Positions 22,501-33,969 of a DNA stretch of 64,000 bases are shown here, piece after piece. The DNA is from Zingiber officinale (lineage: Eukaryota > Streptophyta > Magnoliopsida > Zingiberales > Zingiberaceae): the NCBI RefSeq assembly GCF_018446385.1, contig NC_056003.1, positions 21,449,198-21,513,197 of the forward strand. Reading direction: 5' to 3'. Positions within the stretch are counted from its first letter, which is position 1, and each line of letters starts with the position of its first letter. The notes beneath the pieces were generated by a model that saw only the letters and a program-made list of their open reading frames with translations, did no database searches and was not told where the DNA came from. Both the position numbers and the translations under genes were made by a program.

Positions 22501-25100
22501 TATCAGTGTATAACTTAAAATTTTGAGTTGGTTAAACAAGTACTCACATGGGTGTCTAAACAACCAGAGAACCATTAATCCTAAATCATGATTTGATATT
22601 GGATATATCTCAAACAATGAATTAACTATATATCTTCCTTTCTCATCTTAAGAACTACCAAGTAGATCATCACTACTCGAATAAAAGTAAATGTTTGAAG
22701 AAAATATTAGCACTAGTTTCAGAATCAGCAAAACATAAGTTTGACATACTTGTGAAGTAAGCCTCTGATCAGTTGACCAAAAAAGTCGAATATCTGGTAT
22801 ATCAAAGAGAACCATTGCAAGTCTTTCTAATCCAAGCCCAAAGGCCCATGCAACAGAATCTTTCCTACCATTTCTGTTAAGAATTTCCTGTTCAGTCACT
22901 CCACATCCCAACACTTCCATCCATTTTTCCTGCAAAAGTTATTTATAACAATATTAAAACAAATATCAGATCATACAAGACAAGAATTAGTGGGAATAAT
23001 GTCTAAATATATTCCTAATTAAGCTCAGTCTAAATCTGTCTCTCATCAATTTCAATTAAGATAAATCTATAATCTAAAATGTGATATGGGATCTAAAAGA
23101 ATACCCATCAATGCATTGGTCAGTTGATCATTTATGTCACTCTAAAAAATTCTTCAACAAACAGAAAGATTGAAACATAATGTGCTATTGAACTAGGACT
23201 TCAAAACAAAGAAAAATTCAGAATCTTAAAACAAATGCCTATAAATGTATTTCGTGTTACAATCACAATAATGTTTATTAATAAATACCAAGTGTGATCA
23301 TGAGAGCGACCAACATGATTTTTCCTTGTGATTTTTTTTTGTTTAACTAGAAGCTCCTATCATTTTCTTGCATATAATGCATATAGATTACTGCAGGTTC
23401 CAAATCAAGCAAGACAAACACTCCCTTACATGTAGCAACAGATCCAGGAACATATTATGGAGAATAAGAAAATCAGTATTATAAGATAACTAAGTCAAAA
23501 TGTACATCAGGAGATGATGGGAGGGTCAATTCAGGAGAAATAAGTAGCAACCTGAAAATAAATCTCTAATTCGAAAGATGGGTTGGTGAATGGAAAATAA
23601 GTATCAACCCATCGCATTTCCACAGCACCTGCACATAAAGATACATAAGACTTGGGACCTCAGCATACAAGAACTAGAACTAGAACTATCGTAAGGCAGT
23701 AACTAATATATTCCACTTTAAATTTTTAATGACAAAGTTAAAAGTTTCATTAGTTCCAGAGTACCAAAAAGATGCCTTGCTAAACCCTCGAGACACTTCT
23801 TTAGATTTGTTGCTGCATAAGATGTTGCATCAGTGCTAGAAACCTCCCATTCATTTGGAGAGAAGACACGGACCCCTTCCATCTGTAAGCTGGGTGCTTA
23901 ACAATTAGGTTTTGCAATATCAGAAAAATTGGTAGTTAGTGGAATTGGACAAAAACCTGATGAAACACAGGATAATGGGTTGAATCAATGGAGTCTCTAC
24001 GGTACACATCGCCAGTTACAAGAAAATGGCTGTGCCCTGCCCTCAATAACTCTGCCTGATGAGCACTGGTATGACACCTTAAGACAGTGCCCGCATCAAC
24101 ATAATATGTATCATTGTAACTCCTGCTTACATGATCAGCAGGCACTAACACCTCATCAAAATTCTGAAAGACACGGATTCAAGGTCAGCCACAAGTGCAT
24201 CGAACAATAGTGCATAGAAAGTTCATACAGATATCAGAACTAGATAATCCTAAACTCGTGATTGATCAAGTGTAGGAATCTACTGGCCAAGATCACAGAA
24301 TGGCATTGTGAGGTAAGACATTAACGTTTTTTTTTTTCTGTGTCCAATTAGTATAAGAAAAGCATAGTATAATCCAAAAAACACAAACTTTACTCTACTG
24401 ATTACCCAGATATCAACACTACGGAGCTTGAAGGGAGATATTTTGAGCATGGGCTCGGTAGTTGAAAAAAACTTAAACATTAAGTTGCCAAAAGAAACGA
24501 TGTAATGAAAAGCATATATACCTGCTGCACGGAAACAATGGGACAAAGGTCATCAAATTTGACGAACATGGAGGAGTAACTGGTGTCGAAATACTCATAG
24601 ATGGCATTCTTCAATATTCCAATCGGATGGTTGTCCCTTCGATGTAGTTGCAGACCGATCTTCGAAAATATATTGTCTGGCACATTGTTTGTGGGATCGC
24701 TTTCCCGGACAACATCTGTACCATCAAGCAATAGAACCCAAATAAATCAATAAAGACGCACAATAAGCTTCTTTTTTTTTTAAAAAAAAATTGATAATAC
24801 AAAAAGAAAGGTACCATCTTTGGCAATTTTGACGCCGCCAATCTCGAGGAGAGCCGCGACCCTGGAATTGGATTTCTTATGAACCTTGTTGGAGTGGACA
24901 GAGGCATGAGAGGAGAAAAGGGAGGCGCGGGATAAAAAGGGCGGATAGGAGAGGAGCTGGGCGGAGAAGGGCTTCGAACCATGAATGCGGCGTGAGGCAG
25001 AGGCGGGGGCGATGAGGTTGGAGGAGATTGAGGATGCCGCCATGCGAGTGGAGAGCAGCAGCAGCGCGCGGGCGCAGGTGCCACCTCTTGAGATAAGCAT
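19540..25100 (-). CDS. organellar phenylalanyl-tRNA synthetase, 10 exons, 439-458 aa
   Basis: Single-chain class II synthetase that charges tRNA-Phe in plastids and/or mitochondria. Exons (minus): 25043-24815, 24715-24522, 24163-23957, 23882-23765, 23628-23552, 22929-22750, 20324-20280, 20029-19925, 19791-19678, 19590-19540; 439 aa from 25043 against about 429 in Arabidopsis. The Ser/Ala-rich N-terminus ([19 protein letters not shown]) looks like a targeting peptide. An in-frame ATG at 25100 would add 19 residues ([19 protein letters not shown]), so two starts are possible. Catalytic core: [34 protein letters not shown], motif 2 [20 protein letters not shown], motif 3 [20 protein letters not shown]. 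The last three exons encode the FDX-ACB anticodon-binding domain ([47 protein letters not shown]). Exon 7 is only 45 nt. Intron 6 is 2425 bp with no element recognised. Confidence 0.94.
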
Positions 25101-26990
25101 ATCGTCGCTCGTCGTCTCCTCGGAAGGTCAAAAAGGGGAATCCAATTGGTGGATGAAAGAAGGGAGCCGCCCGCCGCTACGACTCACTTCCCTCAGCCGC
25201 AAAAAAGCAATTTCTTTGCCTTGTTGAGTCGTGAAGGGTACCGTAATGAGCAGTCAAATTCACCCAATAATTTTAAATAAATTATCAAAATTTAAAAGAA
25301 AAAAACTTTATAAAATGATAAAAATCCAAAAAAAAAAAAGTATTTTCACTAATTTTTTATTTTTTATTTCACTATTTTTCCCCTCGAATCGTTGTTTCAC
25401 ATTTTTCTCCTTCCTCTTGAACATTCATATCTACCTTATAGTTGAAGGCCTCTTCAATATTTATTTTATTACATTATATATTAGTGTGCCACCTGACTAG
25501 GTTATCTCTCTATGTGACTTATCTAATAACAAGCACTTGAGATGTTGATCCTGAGACAGATTGACAGGGACACTGAGAGGATGAATATATTCATCTTTTA
25601 CCATCAAATTTTATCATCGTCATGAAGATTGATTTTACATTATGTTATCTCTTATTTTGCATAACAAATTTCATCATCCCAATTACCTTAACATTACCTT
25701 TAGCTAGGATTATACAAACAAGCTGAGTTTTGTATTGCTTTAAACTTATTTGATAAACTCATCACGCCAAGTTTGGTTTGATTACTTTTTAAATGAATTT
25801 GGGTTTGATTTATTTAGATATTATGGAGCTTTGGAATTTTTTTTTTTTTTAAACTTATTTAACTAATTAGTAATTTGATATTATAAATTTAATTATCTAT
25901 TTATAAATTTTATAAGCTCTTTATTGATAAAGATAGTTTATCAACTCTATCTTTATACATTGCAACATTATTCATGAATAATTCATCATCTTTATTTAAA
26001 ATTATTACTTTTTTTATTTAATTAACCTTAACTAATTGATTGTACATTGAATAAATATAAATAAATTTTTATTAAATTTAAATTTACTCACAAATGTTAG
26101 TTCATTTAGGTTTAAATTCTCCAACCAGTCAATCACCTATTCATTTAGTTCATTTAGAATATTTTCTTTAAATATACCTTTTAGATAATTAGGTATAGTC
26201 AAATTTCCATTTTATTTTTATATTCAAATGTCTTATTTCATCTCTTAGCAATTTTTTTTATAATGATATTAAATTCAACAAATATTTTTTAGCAGTAAAT
26301 ATAAATTTATTAATTAAATTGACTTATAATCCTACCAGTACTAACTAGATAATTTAACACTACATTAATTAGTTAACTTGTTTAAATATGAATATTAGAA
26401 TATAACATAAATAATATTGGACATTTAGATTATTAGATATTCATTGAACTAGTACATATTTGAGTAAAAAACTGATAAGGTGCATTTGAGAACAAAAATT
26501 TAGGATAGATAGAAGGGTATAAAATGAATACTTGTCTTGTATTTATTAATGATTAATAATTAATCAAATCATAAATGAATCGAAGCATACACATACCCAA
26601 CCTGACTTTTCATCCATTTGATACACCAAATCCTTCTAGTTCACTCCTTCATTCTCACTCCCCGTGATATCATTTTCGTATGTTTATGTCTTCCACTCCC
26701 CGTGTAAATCTGTCTTTATATTCCAATTCTTTCATTCCCCGGGTGTTGTATACCCTTGAGTGATATCTTTCTTCTATACTTCCAATAACTCTTGAGTTAT
26801 CAATGTTCCTATCCTATGTGTACTCCTAGGTCTTACACAGATACATATATCATATTATAAGATAAAACTTAATTTAAATCATTTAATTCAAACATCAAAA
26901 TCTATAATCAAACCACTCGAGATACTAATCAGAGTCAGCCCTAGTGGTCAAGGTGGAGCCGTCGCATAGGACCCTACCTTTGGTGGGTCC
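25101..26990. other. intergenic region, AT-rich
   Basis: The first 100 bp or so are the GC-rich leader of the synthetase gene (minus strand). A 5'-truncated SINE copy lies at about 25540-25610. The rest is AT-rich with no ORF or clear repeat. Near 26938 a CAGCCCTAG word resembles hAT ends, but no partner was found. Confidence 0.5.
25540..25610 (+). mobile_element. 5'-truncated copy of the SINE-like family at 5846-6040
   Basis: Contains CCTGAGACAGATTGACAGGG and GGATGAATATATTCATCTTT followed by TACCATC. These match the minus-strand reading of the 5.85-kb copy (GGGACAGATTGACAG and GATGAACATATTCATCTTTT plus TACTATC). The polymerase III promoter half is missing. Confidence 0.55.
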
Positions 26991-27044
26991 ATATTTTTTT
27001 TAGTAATTGTTTTATTTTTTTACTCTGGTCAAGTTGACGCCCGA

Positions 27045-27215
27045 CTTCTTAGTCTCTCAGCTTCTCGAGCCTCCCAGCTCCTTAACCTCCCGACCTCTTA
27101 GGCCTCTTGGCTTCGTAGTCTCCTCGTCTCCTAGCTCCTTAGCCTCTCCCAGCCTCTCGGGCCTCCCAGCTCTTGACTCTCGGGCCACTAGCTCCTTGGT
27201 TTCCTAGCCCCTTGG
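27045..27215. repeat. pyrimidine-rich degenerate short repeat
   Basis: Irregular repetition of CCTCCCAGCTCCTTAGCCTC-like words for about 170 bp. Simple low-complexity DNA. The open frame through it is a by-product. Confidence 0.8.
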
Positions 27216-27227
27216 TGGTGCAGGATC

Positions 27228-27570
27228 ATTTTAGGAAAAGGTTAAATCATCCAGAAAATCTCATATTATTTTAGGAAAATGATCGTCATTGCGTAAATCT
27301 CATATTATTTCAGGAAAAAGGCAGCGACGTGAACTAGTCTCGCATTATTTTAGAAATTAAATAATGACAACATAGGAAGGGGAACAAAAGGAAAATAAAG
27401 TCTATGGTTTCCTTATGAAAGACGGCCCTTTCCGATATCTCAGTTACATACGTACATCAAAATTCTAATACTCATTTTCTTCATTCTCTAACTTGAGCAT
27501 TGGAGTGGTTGCGTCCGGGAACCCCCTGACCATCATTCTAACCCTCTTCTTTTTGTTTGCCTTCGTCCAA
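27228..27570. mobile_element. LTR-like fragment (Ty3-type fossil, weak)
   Basis: Three or four degenerate units containing TCTCATATTATTTTAGGAAA (about 27228-27355) are followed by a stretch ending near AACTTGAGCATTGGAGTGGT, TGCGTCCGGGAACCCCCTGA. The latter resembles the R-U5 region of plant Ty3-type LTRs. No internal coding is present next to it. An old, partial fossil; borders uncertain. Confidence 0.35.
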
Positions 27571-27739
27571 GTTCTCAACCATGTCATCATCCTCGCTGTC
27601 ATTAGGCGATTGACAATTAAATTGGCAATAGAGCCAACTCACTGATGATTCACTCATAGACGTTCGCCGGTAGGATTATAGGTATTTTTACATAACCATT
27701 TTATAAAGTCTATAGTTGTAATGCTATGATATTTTCTGA

Positions 27740-28531
27740 TTTTTTTAGGAATCAAATACATGCTCTATGGAGGGTAGTGTCATTGGTCCCATGAATAATG
27801 AGATAGTGATTATTTATATAATGATGTTCACTACTACTGAATGTTTTGAATCTCGTGATACACTAGTTGCTTCGGCACATAAGGTGGCAAAGGCGAATAG
27901 AATGGTTGTAGTAGTGAAAAGATCAGACAGTGTAGATACTGGGAGATGGGTTCGGTTGTGTTTTGGCATGTGAACAAAGTGGACAATATCGTCAGCCTAA
28001 AGAAAAATTGTCTGAAGAAAAATATGAGAATGTGAAAGATGAAAAAAATGTGATCAGAAAAGTGATTAAAGAGAGACTTACTAAAACAAAGAAGTGTGGT
28101 TGTCCATTTTTAATTAAAGGTACACAAATATCCAATGATGAGCCATGGGTTTTTTATGTTGTTTGCGGCATGCATAATCATCCTTGCACACTGTATTTGG
28201 AAGGTCACTCATTTGTTGGATGCTTATTACGTGCTGAGGAGGAGTTGGTGGTTGACCTATCAAAGAGCCATAGTTGACCGAAAGACATATTAAGCGTGTT
28301 AAAGGTGAGGTTTTCTATAAAAAATCGACAATTAAGACTGTTTACAATGTGTGATAGAAGCATAAAACAATCGAGAATAGAGGTTGATCACAAATGCAAT
28401 GCTGAAGGAGTATAACTATTTATATCATCACATGTGATGTGATAAAATTGACATAGTGAAGGATATTTTCTTTGCTCACCCGATGAGTATTGACATGTTG
28501 CATGCTTTTCCAAGTGTATTGTTGATGGATT
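27740..28531 (+). pseudogene. MULE/FAR1-type transposase relic
   Basis: Plus-strand fragments match the FAR1-like N-terminus of Mutator-like transposases: RDTLVASAHKVAKANRMVVV, EQSGQYRQPKEK, TKTKKCGCPFLIKG (zinc-binding Cys pair), WVFYVVCGMHNHPCTLYLEG (Cys-His-Asn-His), RAEEELVVDLSKSH, and after further breaks DIFFAHPMSIDMLHAFPSVL. The reading frame changes near 27965 and stops occur after 28277. The protein is cut off just before its expected DDE core by the LTR-bounded unit starting at 28532. FAR1-derived host genes share these motifs, but the breaks favour a dead transposon. Confidence 0.75.
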
Positions 28532-31513
28532 TGTTAGATCAAAAGCGCTAGAGGAGGGGGGGGGGGGGGGGAATAGCTCTCGTGACTATTTCATTTTCGA
28601 AAACGTTCGAGTAAATATGCAGCGGAAAAGTAATAAACACAGAAGCAACTCTAACACAATTTCTTTTACTTGGTTTGGAGCCTGTGGCGGCTCCTACTCC
28701 AAGGCCCGCGATCGTTGATCGCTTTCGTTGGACAATCACTATAGATCCGAAATTCTTTACAGGAATATAAGTACAAGTACAGATTAAAGAATGATTATAC
28801 CGACAATACAAAATGAAGAAAGTAGTCGTCGATTGTCGGAACAACAGAGCGTTGTTGAAGCATTCAGAGCAGTGCACAGGAGCACAAGTTGTTCTGTTTT
28901 TATTAGCTTCGAAGCTGCTCCCCGGGGCTCCTTTTATAGCCTCAGTAGGACTAATCCAGATCCTCAAAGCTCGGGATCAGGTTTGACTCGAAGCGGCGTT
29001 TGGTCGACCGATCAGTTGATCTCCTCCTCATTCGATCTGATCGCTCCGCTTCGATCTGGTCAACTCCTATCCTTGAATCGGTCTGTTGGTTAGTCCTAGA
29101 AAAATCGTACCGGTTCCACTGTACAAAAATTTTGTACAAGTGTCAAACCTTTCCTTTAATAACCTATTATGTTCTTTAGAAGTTAAATTAGGAATCACAG
29201 ACGGAACTTAACATCATTGATTCCAAATTTAACTTATCTGTTCTTAATGTTTTAGATTTGAATCCAAAGCGGAACTTAACACTATTGATTCAAATCCGCC
29301 TATGTTATTAATTCCATTAAATATTAATTTTTAAAATTGACTTCCAGGACTGCATGGCGAGGCACATGACCTTCTTGGATATGAGAGCAATCACCACCGC
29401 CTAGACAAAGCCCTTTAAGGAAAGCTAATATTTAATTTCCTTAAATAACTCTAGGTTAACCAAAAAGAACAATCGAATCACAAATTCGAAAAAGAAGAAA
29501 ACACAAACTCGAAAAACTAATTCGAAAAAACTAGATCTAATGCCTCTTGTGTTTGGAATTCATACAAAAAGAAATAACTAGCATGATGCGAAAAACAATT
29601 GCTAATTATACATTCTTTTTGTAAACTAACGGCCTCGAGATCTTCTGTCGTATTCCTCGCCTCGCCTTGGACGTCGTGTGAGCGACGATCCTCCAAGATG
29701 AACACTACCCAAAAGCTTTCTTCCTCTTCCTCTTCCTCTAAAATCTTGCCGCCACCACCACCAAGGAGAAGAGAGCAAAGGGAAAGAGAGAAGAGAGAGG
29801 GTCGGCCACCAAGAGATCTTCCAAGCGAGAGAATAAGAGTTGTGTCTCATGAGGTCTCCTCACCCCTTCTTTTATAATACTTGCCCAAGGCAAATAAGGG
29901 AAGAATTTTTACAAAAATTAAAATCTTCCTCTAGTTTTCCCTTTTATTTTTCCTTTTCTTTCCTCTTGATTGAACCAATCACCAAATCAATGGTTGGATG
30001 GATCTAATCTTGGTCGGCCCCTTGCTTGGGCACCAAGCAAGGTGGTCGACCACTTATAGGAAGAAAAAAAAAATTAATAAAATTTTTACAAGAAGAAAAC
30101 CTCTTATAAAATTTTACAAGTTCTCTTTCCTAAAGTGGATGTTAAAAAGGAAAGATTTTAAAAATTAAAACCATGTTTTAAAATTTAAAACTTCTCTTCA
30201 AAAATTTCCTTTTTTAACATGAATAGAAAATTTTAATTTTTAAAACTTCTCTTCCTTTTTTTCTAAAACCATGAGGATGGTTAAAAAAGGAAAGTTTTAA
30301 AACTTTTAAAACTCTCTATTAAAACATGCGGCCTAATTCAAATGAGGAAAGTTTTTTTAAAAAAAATTAAAATCTCTCTTATAAAACTTATAGTTTTCTA
30401 CAAAGAGAAGATTTTAAAAATTCAAAACAACTCTCCTTAATTGAATTATTATGTCCGGCCCCTACTAACTTGGTCACCAAGCAATAGGGCCGACCCCTAT
30501 AGAAGAGGATATGGTCGGCCATTGCTTGGTCACCAAGCAATGGACTGGCCCCTTTCTTGTACACCAAGAAAAACCTTACATTTGGATGGACTTGAGGCTA
30601 TAATGAGGTTACGACAGGGACCTAGAGGAGAAATTGGTTTTGGCCTTCTGATGAGCTTGAGTATCCCATGCTCGCCCCGAACACACAACTTAAGTTCATC
30701 GATAATAACTCATTCTACTAGACAATTATTATCGCACTACCGCACCAATCCCAAATTACATTATGGGCTCCTTCTTATCATGAGTGTGTTAGTCTCCCTG
30801 TGTTTAAGATGGCGAATGTCCACTAATTAGGTAAGTTACTGGCAACTCACTTAATTAATATCTAGCTCTAAGAGTAGTACCACTCAACCTCATTGTCATG
30901 TCGGACTAAGTCCACATGTAGGGTTTAACATGACAATCCTTATGAGCTCCTCTTAGGGACATTCTCAACCTAGATAACTAGGACACAGATTCCTTCTATA
31001 ATCAACAACACACACTATAAGTAATATCATTTCCCAACTTATCGGACCTATTGATTTATCGAGCTAAATCTCACCCTTAGATAAGTTAAAGAAATAAATA
31101 CTAAATATATGTGCTTGTTATTATATTAGGATTAAGAGCACACACTTCCATAATAACTAAGGTCTAGTTCTTTTATTAAGTCAGTATAAAAAGAACTTAT
31201 CTAAAATGGTCCTACTCAATATACTTAGAGTGTACTAGTGTAATTTATTAGTCAAGATAAACTAATACCTAATTACACTATGACTATTCCAATGGTTTGT
31301 TCCTTTCCATCTTAGTCATGAGCAACTGTTTATAATTTATAAAGAACTGATAACATGATCTTCTGTGTATGACACCACACATCATGTTATTTACAATATA
31401 AATTAATTGAACAACTACACTTAACGAATAAATGTAGACATTTGACCAATGTGATTCTTTTATTTCTAAAATAAATGTTTACAAAAGCTAGACTTTTAGT
31501 CTACACTCTAACA
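28532..31513. mobile_element. non-coding LTR-bounded unit of about 3 kb (solo LTR or LTR derivative, fossil)
   Basis: Begins TGTTAGATCAAAAGCGC and ends CTACACTCTAACA, i.e. inverted TGTTAGA/TCTAACA ends with the TG...CA boundary of retroelement LTRs. A poly-G run (about 28555-28570) is followed by AATAGC, a motif often seen at the start of long plant LTRs. No gag or pol sequence is found inside. The flanks show no clear 5-bp duplication, and the MULE relic on the left does not resume on the right. Most likely an old solo LTR or a large non-coding derivative. Confidence 0.55.
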
Positions 31514-31717
31514 GTGGTGCTACCTCTTCTTAGGGCACTTGTGATGGTACCTCTCGTGCAAGTCTATCTTCCCAAAGTTTTCTGTCAGAAGTTGTTGGTC
31601 TATTTCTCCTTGAAAATGTCTTCAACATTTTCAGTGCACATAAGAAATAAGTGAATTAAATATTGAATTAGATATACAACTAACACATATAAATGAAAGG
31701 AAACAAAGTTGTTCGGT
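31514..31717. other. unclassified sequence left of the CACTA element
   Basis: Contains the word GTTGTTCGGTC next to the CACTA end. Related TGTTCGGTC/GACCGAACA words occur repeatedly at 35.83-36.13 kb, on the far side of the CACTA. This suggests the CACTA sits inside an older repeat. Confidence 0.4.
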
Positions 31718-31735
31718 CTACTAGTAGAATTTCCT

Positions 31736-32460
31736 TGATTTACTTCGCATATTCACCGAAGTCATAGATAAATAATTATCAAAGTAGACACATGTGAAGT
31801 AATAGGGTATTATTTTACTTCGTCTTATCACCGAAGTCATTGCAAAGAAAAAAAATGAAGTTTTTGACCGGTTCAAGGAGGCAAAACCGATTCAGAGTTG
31901 AACCGATCCTGAAGTAAAAAAACATCTTTTACTTCGTTTATTTTGTAAAGTGCCGAAGTAATTGATAATATATAACTTTATAATTTATATTGATTGCTGA
32001 AGTAAAACACATCTTTTAATTCATTGATTGTGTAACATGCTGAAGTAATAGATGATATGTAACTTCACACTTTACATTGATTAGCGAAGTAAATATATTC
32101 TATAATTTCACCATAATTTTTATTTATCGAAGTATTTGGTATTATGTTACTTCATAGTTTACATTTATTAATAAAATAATTGATTGTCAAGACTTCATTG
32201 TTTTGTATTATACTGAAGTAATTTATAAAAAATGACTTCGCAATTATTAAACTGTGGTGAAGTAAATTCTATCTTTAACTTCGACAAAATTTTAATGCGA
32301 CGAAGTATTTTATTTTTTATTATTTCACTATTTAGTATTAGTATTGAAGTAAATAATCACATTTTATTTCAACACAATTTTAATTTAATGAAGTAATTAT
32401 TGATTCCACAACACTAATTTAATAAAGGAGTGAAGTAAAAACATATTTTTTACTTCATCA
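31736..32460. repeat. left subterminal array of ACTTCG/CGAAGT words
   Basis: More than twenty imperfect copies of TTACTTCG or its complement CGAAGTAA, in both orientations, at irregular spacing of roughly 25-45 bp. Presumed binding sites for the element's own transposase. Confidence 0.85.
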
Positions 32461-33149
32461 AAATTAAACACAAATATAATATGCAATCAACTTAAAATGC
32501 ATTAATTAGATCAATAAATTATCCATTCAAAAATTAACAATCCATAAATTTATCCACCAATCCACAAATATAACTAAAAAAATACATCCACAAAACCAAA
32601 AGTGTAGCGACAATGTAAAATAAATTATTTATCCCAACGCACACGACTCATTTAGGAACCTACATACGAGTAGATGAATTCGATCCATTAACTTCTAACT
32701 TCATCATATTGAGATTGGTTATAATATTGATTATTGATTGTTCCTGCAAACTTTTATATAAAAAATACAAAATACATCCAAAAAAAAATGATGAATATCC
32801 ATAAAGAAATAACAAAACTAAGCATATGTTATAAAGATCCTAAATATTCTCCAAACCCATATAAGAGTTATCAAATCTTAAATAATTCAATTTAAAAAGA
32901 GGAAACAAAGCATATAAAGAAAAATAGACAAGTAGATGCATGCACAATTATAACATATGGCTAATATGGACAAGCTATTGCATTGGCAATAAAGCATGAT
33001 GGGCACTACCTACTTGATTACAATTTGGTTTGCCTTAGTTATCCATGGACAAAGGGATAAAACAAAACAAATATGTATTGGAACTCATCACATCCATTAT
33101 ATATTATAAAGAAAAAACTTACCATCTTCTCCAACTGTATATTTTCACA

Positions 33150-33969
33150 TTCAACTATCTATTTCATGTACCTCATCATACAGTATCCACATTCAACAGA
33201 ACCACTTTGTTTTAGATTACCCTATAATGTAATAAAAAAGTAATGCAATGGTCATAATCCAAATAATAACAACTATCCATTCATGTTTTAATACATAGGT
33301 ACAATACATATCGTCAATTGTTTAAAACCTGGTCCTTTAACAATACCCCTCGAGGCATTGTACATTTTGACCCCACTACATTTTAAAAAGTAAGAAAATT
33401 ATTTTTTGTTATATTTATAAGTGAATGCATTCAAAATCAACATAATCTACTACCTACCTGGGCACTATAGTTTTTCATGCATCATCTCGGTTTCTATTAG
33501 ACATAGAGTCCAATAAATATATCATATTTTTATCTGCATTGATGATAATCAACTTTGTGTGACGTTTGCATTCATTATACAACGGTTTCTTTGCTTCCTC
33601 CAAAAATTCGATAAATACTTCTGGATTTTCTATATAGTTATCATATGCTGCCTCACACATATTGGTAGTTTCAAAGTCATCGTGATAATTATCAATTAGC
33701 TCCTAGTTGGTACTCAAATTTACTCTATCACTTTTAGCAGACTCACCATGCCAAATCTAATTCACATAATTTTGATTAAAACCATGAAAATAAAGATGCT
33801 CTTGAATGGACTTAACCGATCCTTTTTTAAGATTTATACATTTGCAACAAGGACAATGAATTAAATTAGGATCAATATGAGGATTTTGTAAACAACCGTT
33901 AATGAACTGTTCCACACCCTCCTTATACTGTTTAGACGTTCTATCAGACTAAATCCAAGATTTATCCAT
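33150..33969 (-). pseudogene. CACTA transposase relic: N-terminal domain joined to a Ulp1-type protease remnant
   Basis: ATG at 33969 opens the transposase-associated domain: MDKSWI, then DRTSKQYKEGVEQFINGCLQ, IHCPCCKCINLKK, VKSIQEHLYFHGFNQNYVN and, further on, EAAYDNYIENPEVFIEFLEE, AKKPLYNECKRHTKL. In-frame stops are present. Directly after HTKL the frame reads IIINADKNMIYLLDSMSNRN-RDD, which fits the LLDS region of Ulp1-like cysteine proteases found at the C-terminus of some CACTA proteins. Downstream, at about 33210-33150, SGSVECGYCMMRYMK matches the catalytic-Cys block of that domain. The TNP2/DDE middle is missing, so an internal deletion joined the two ends. Confidence 0.75.

Noticed and set aside
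26930-27000. Possible hAT end (CAGCCCTAG) in the 27-kb intergenic region
   Set aside because: No matching inverted end or 8-bp duplication found.
27007-27207. 66-aa ORF of Ser/Leu/Pro repeats
   Set aside because: Arises from the pyrimidine-rich simple repeat.
29599-29877. 92-aa ORF inside the non-coding LTR-bounded unit
   Set aside because: Low-complexity Ser/Arg/Pro run over CT/GA-rich sequence; no family match.
31736-32460. CRISPR-like spaced repeats
   Set aside because: Plant nuclear DNA; the words are short, degenerate and in both orientations, which fits CACTA subterminal repeats.
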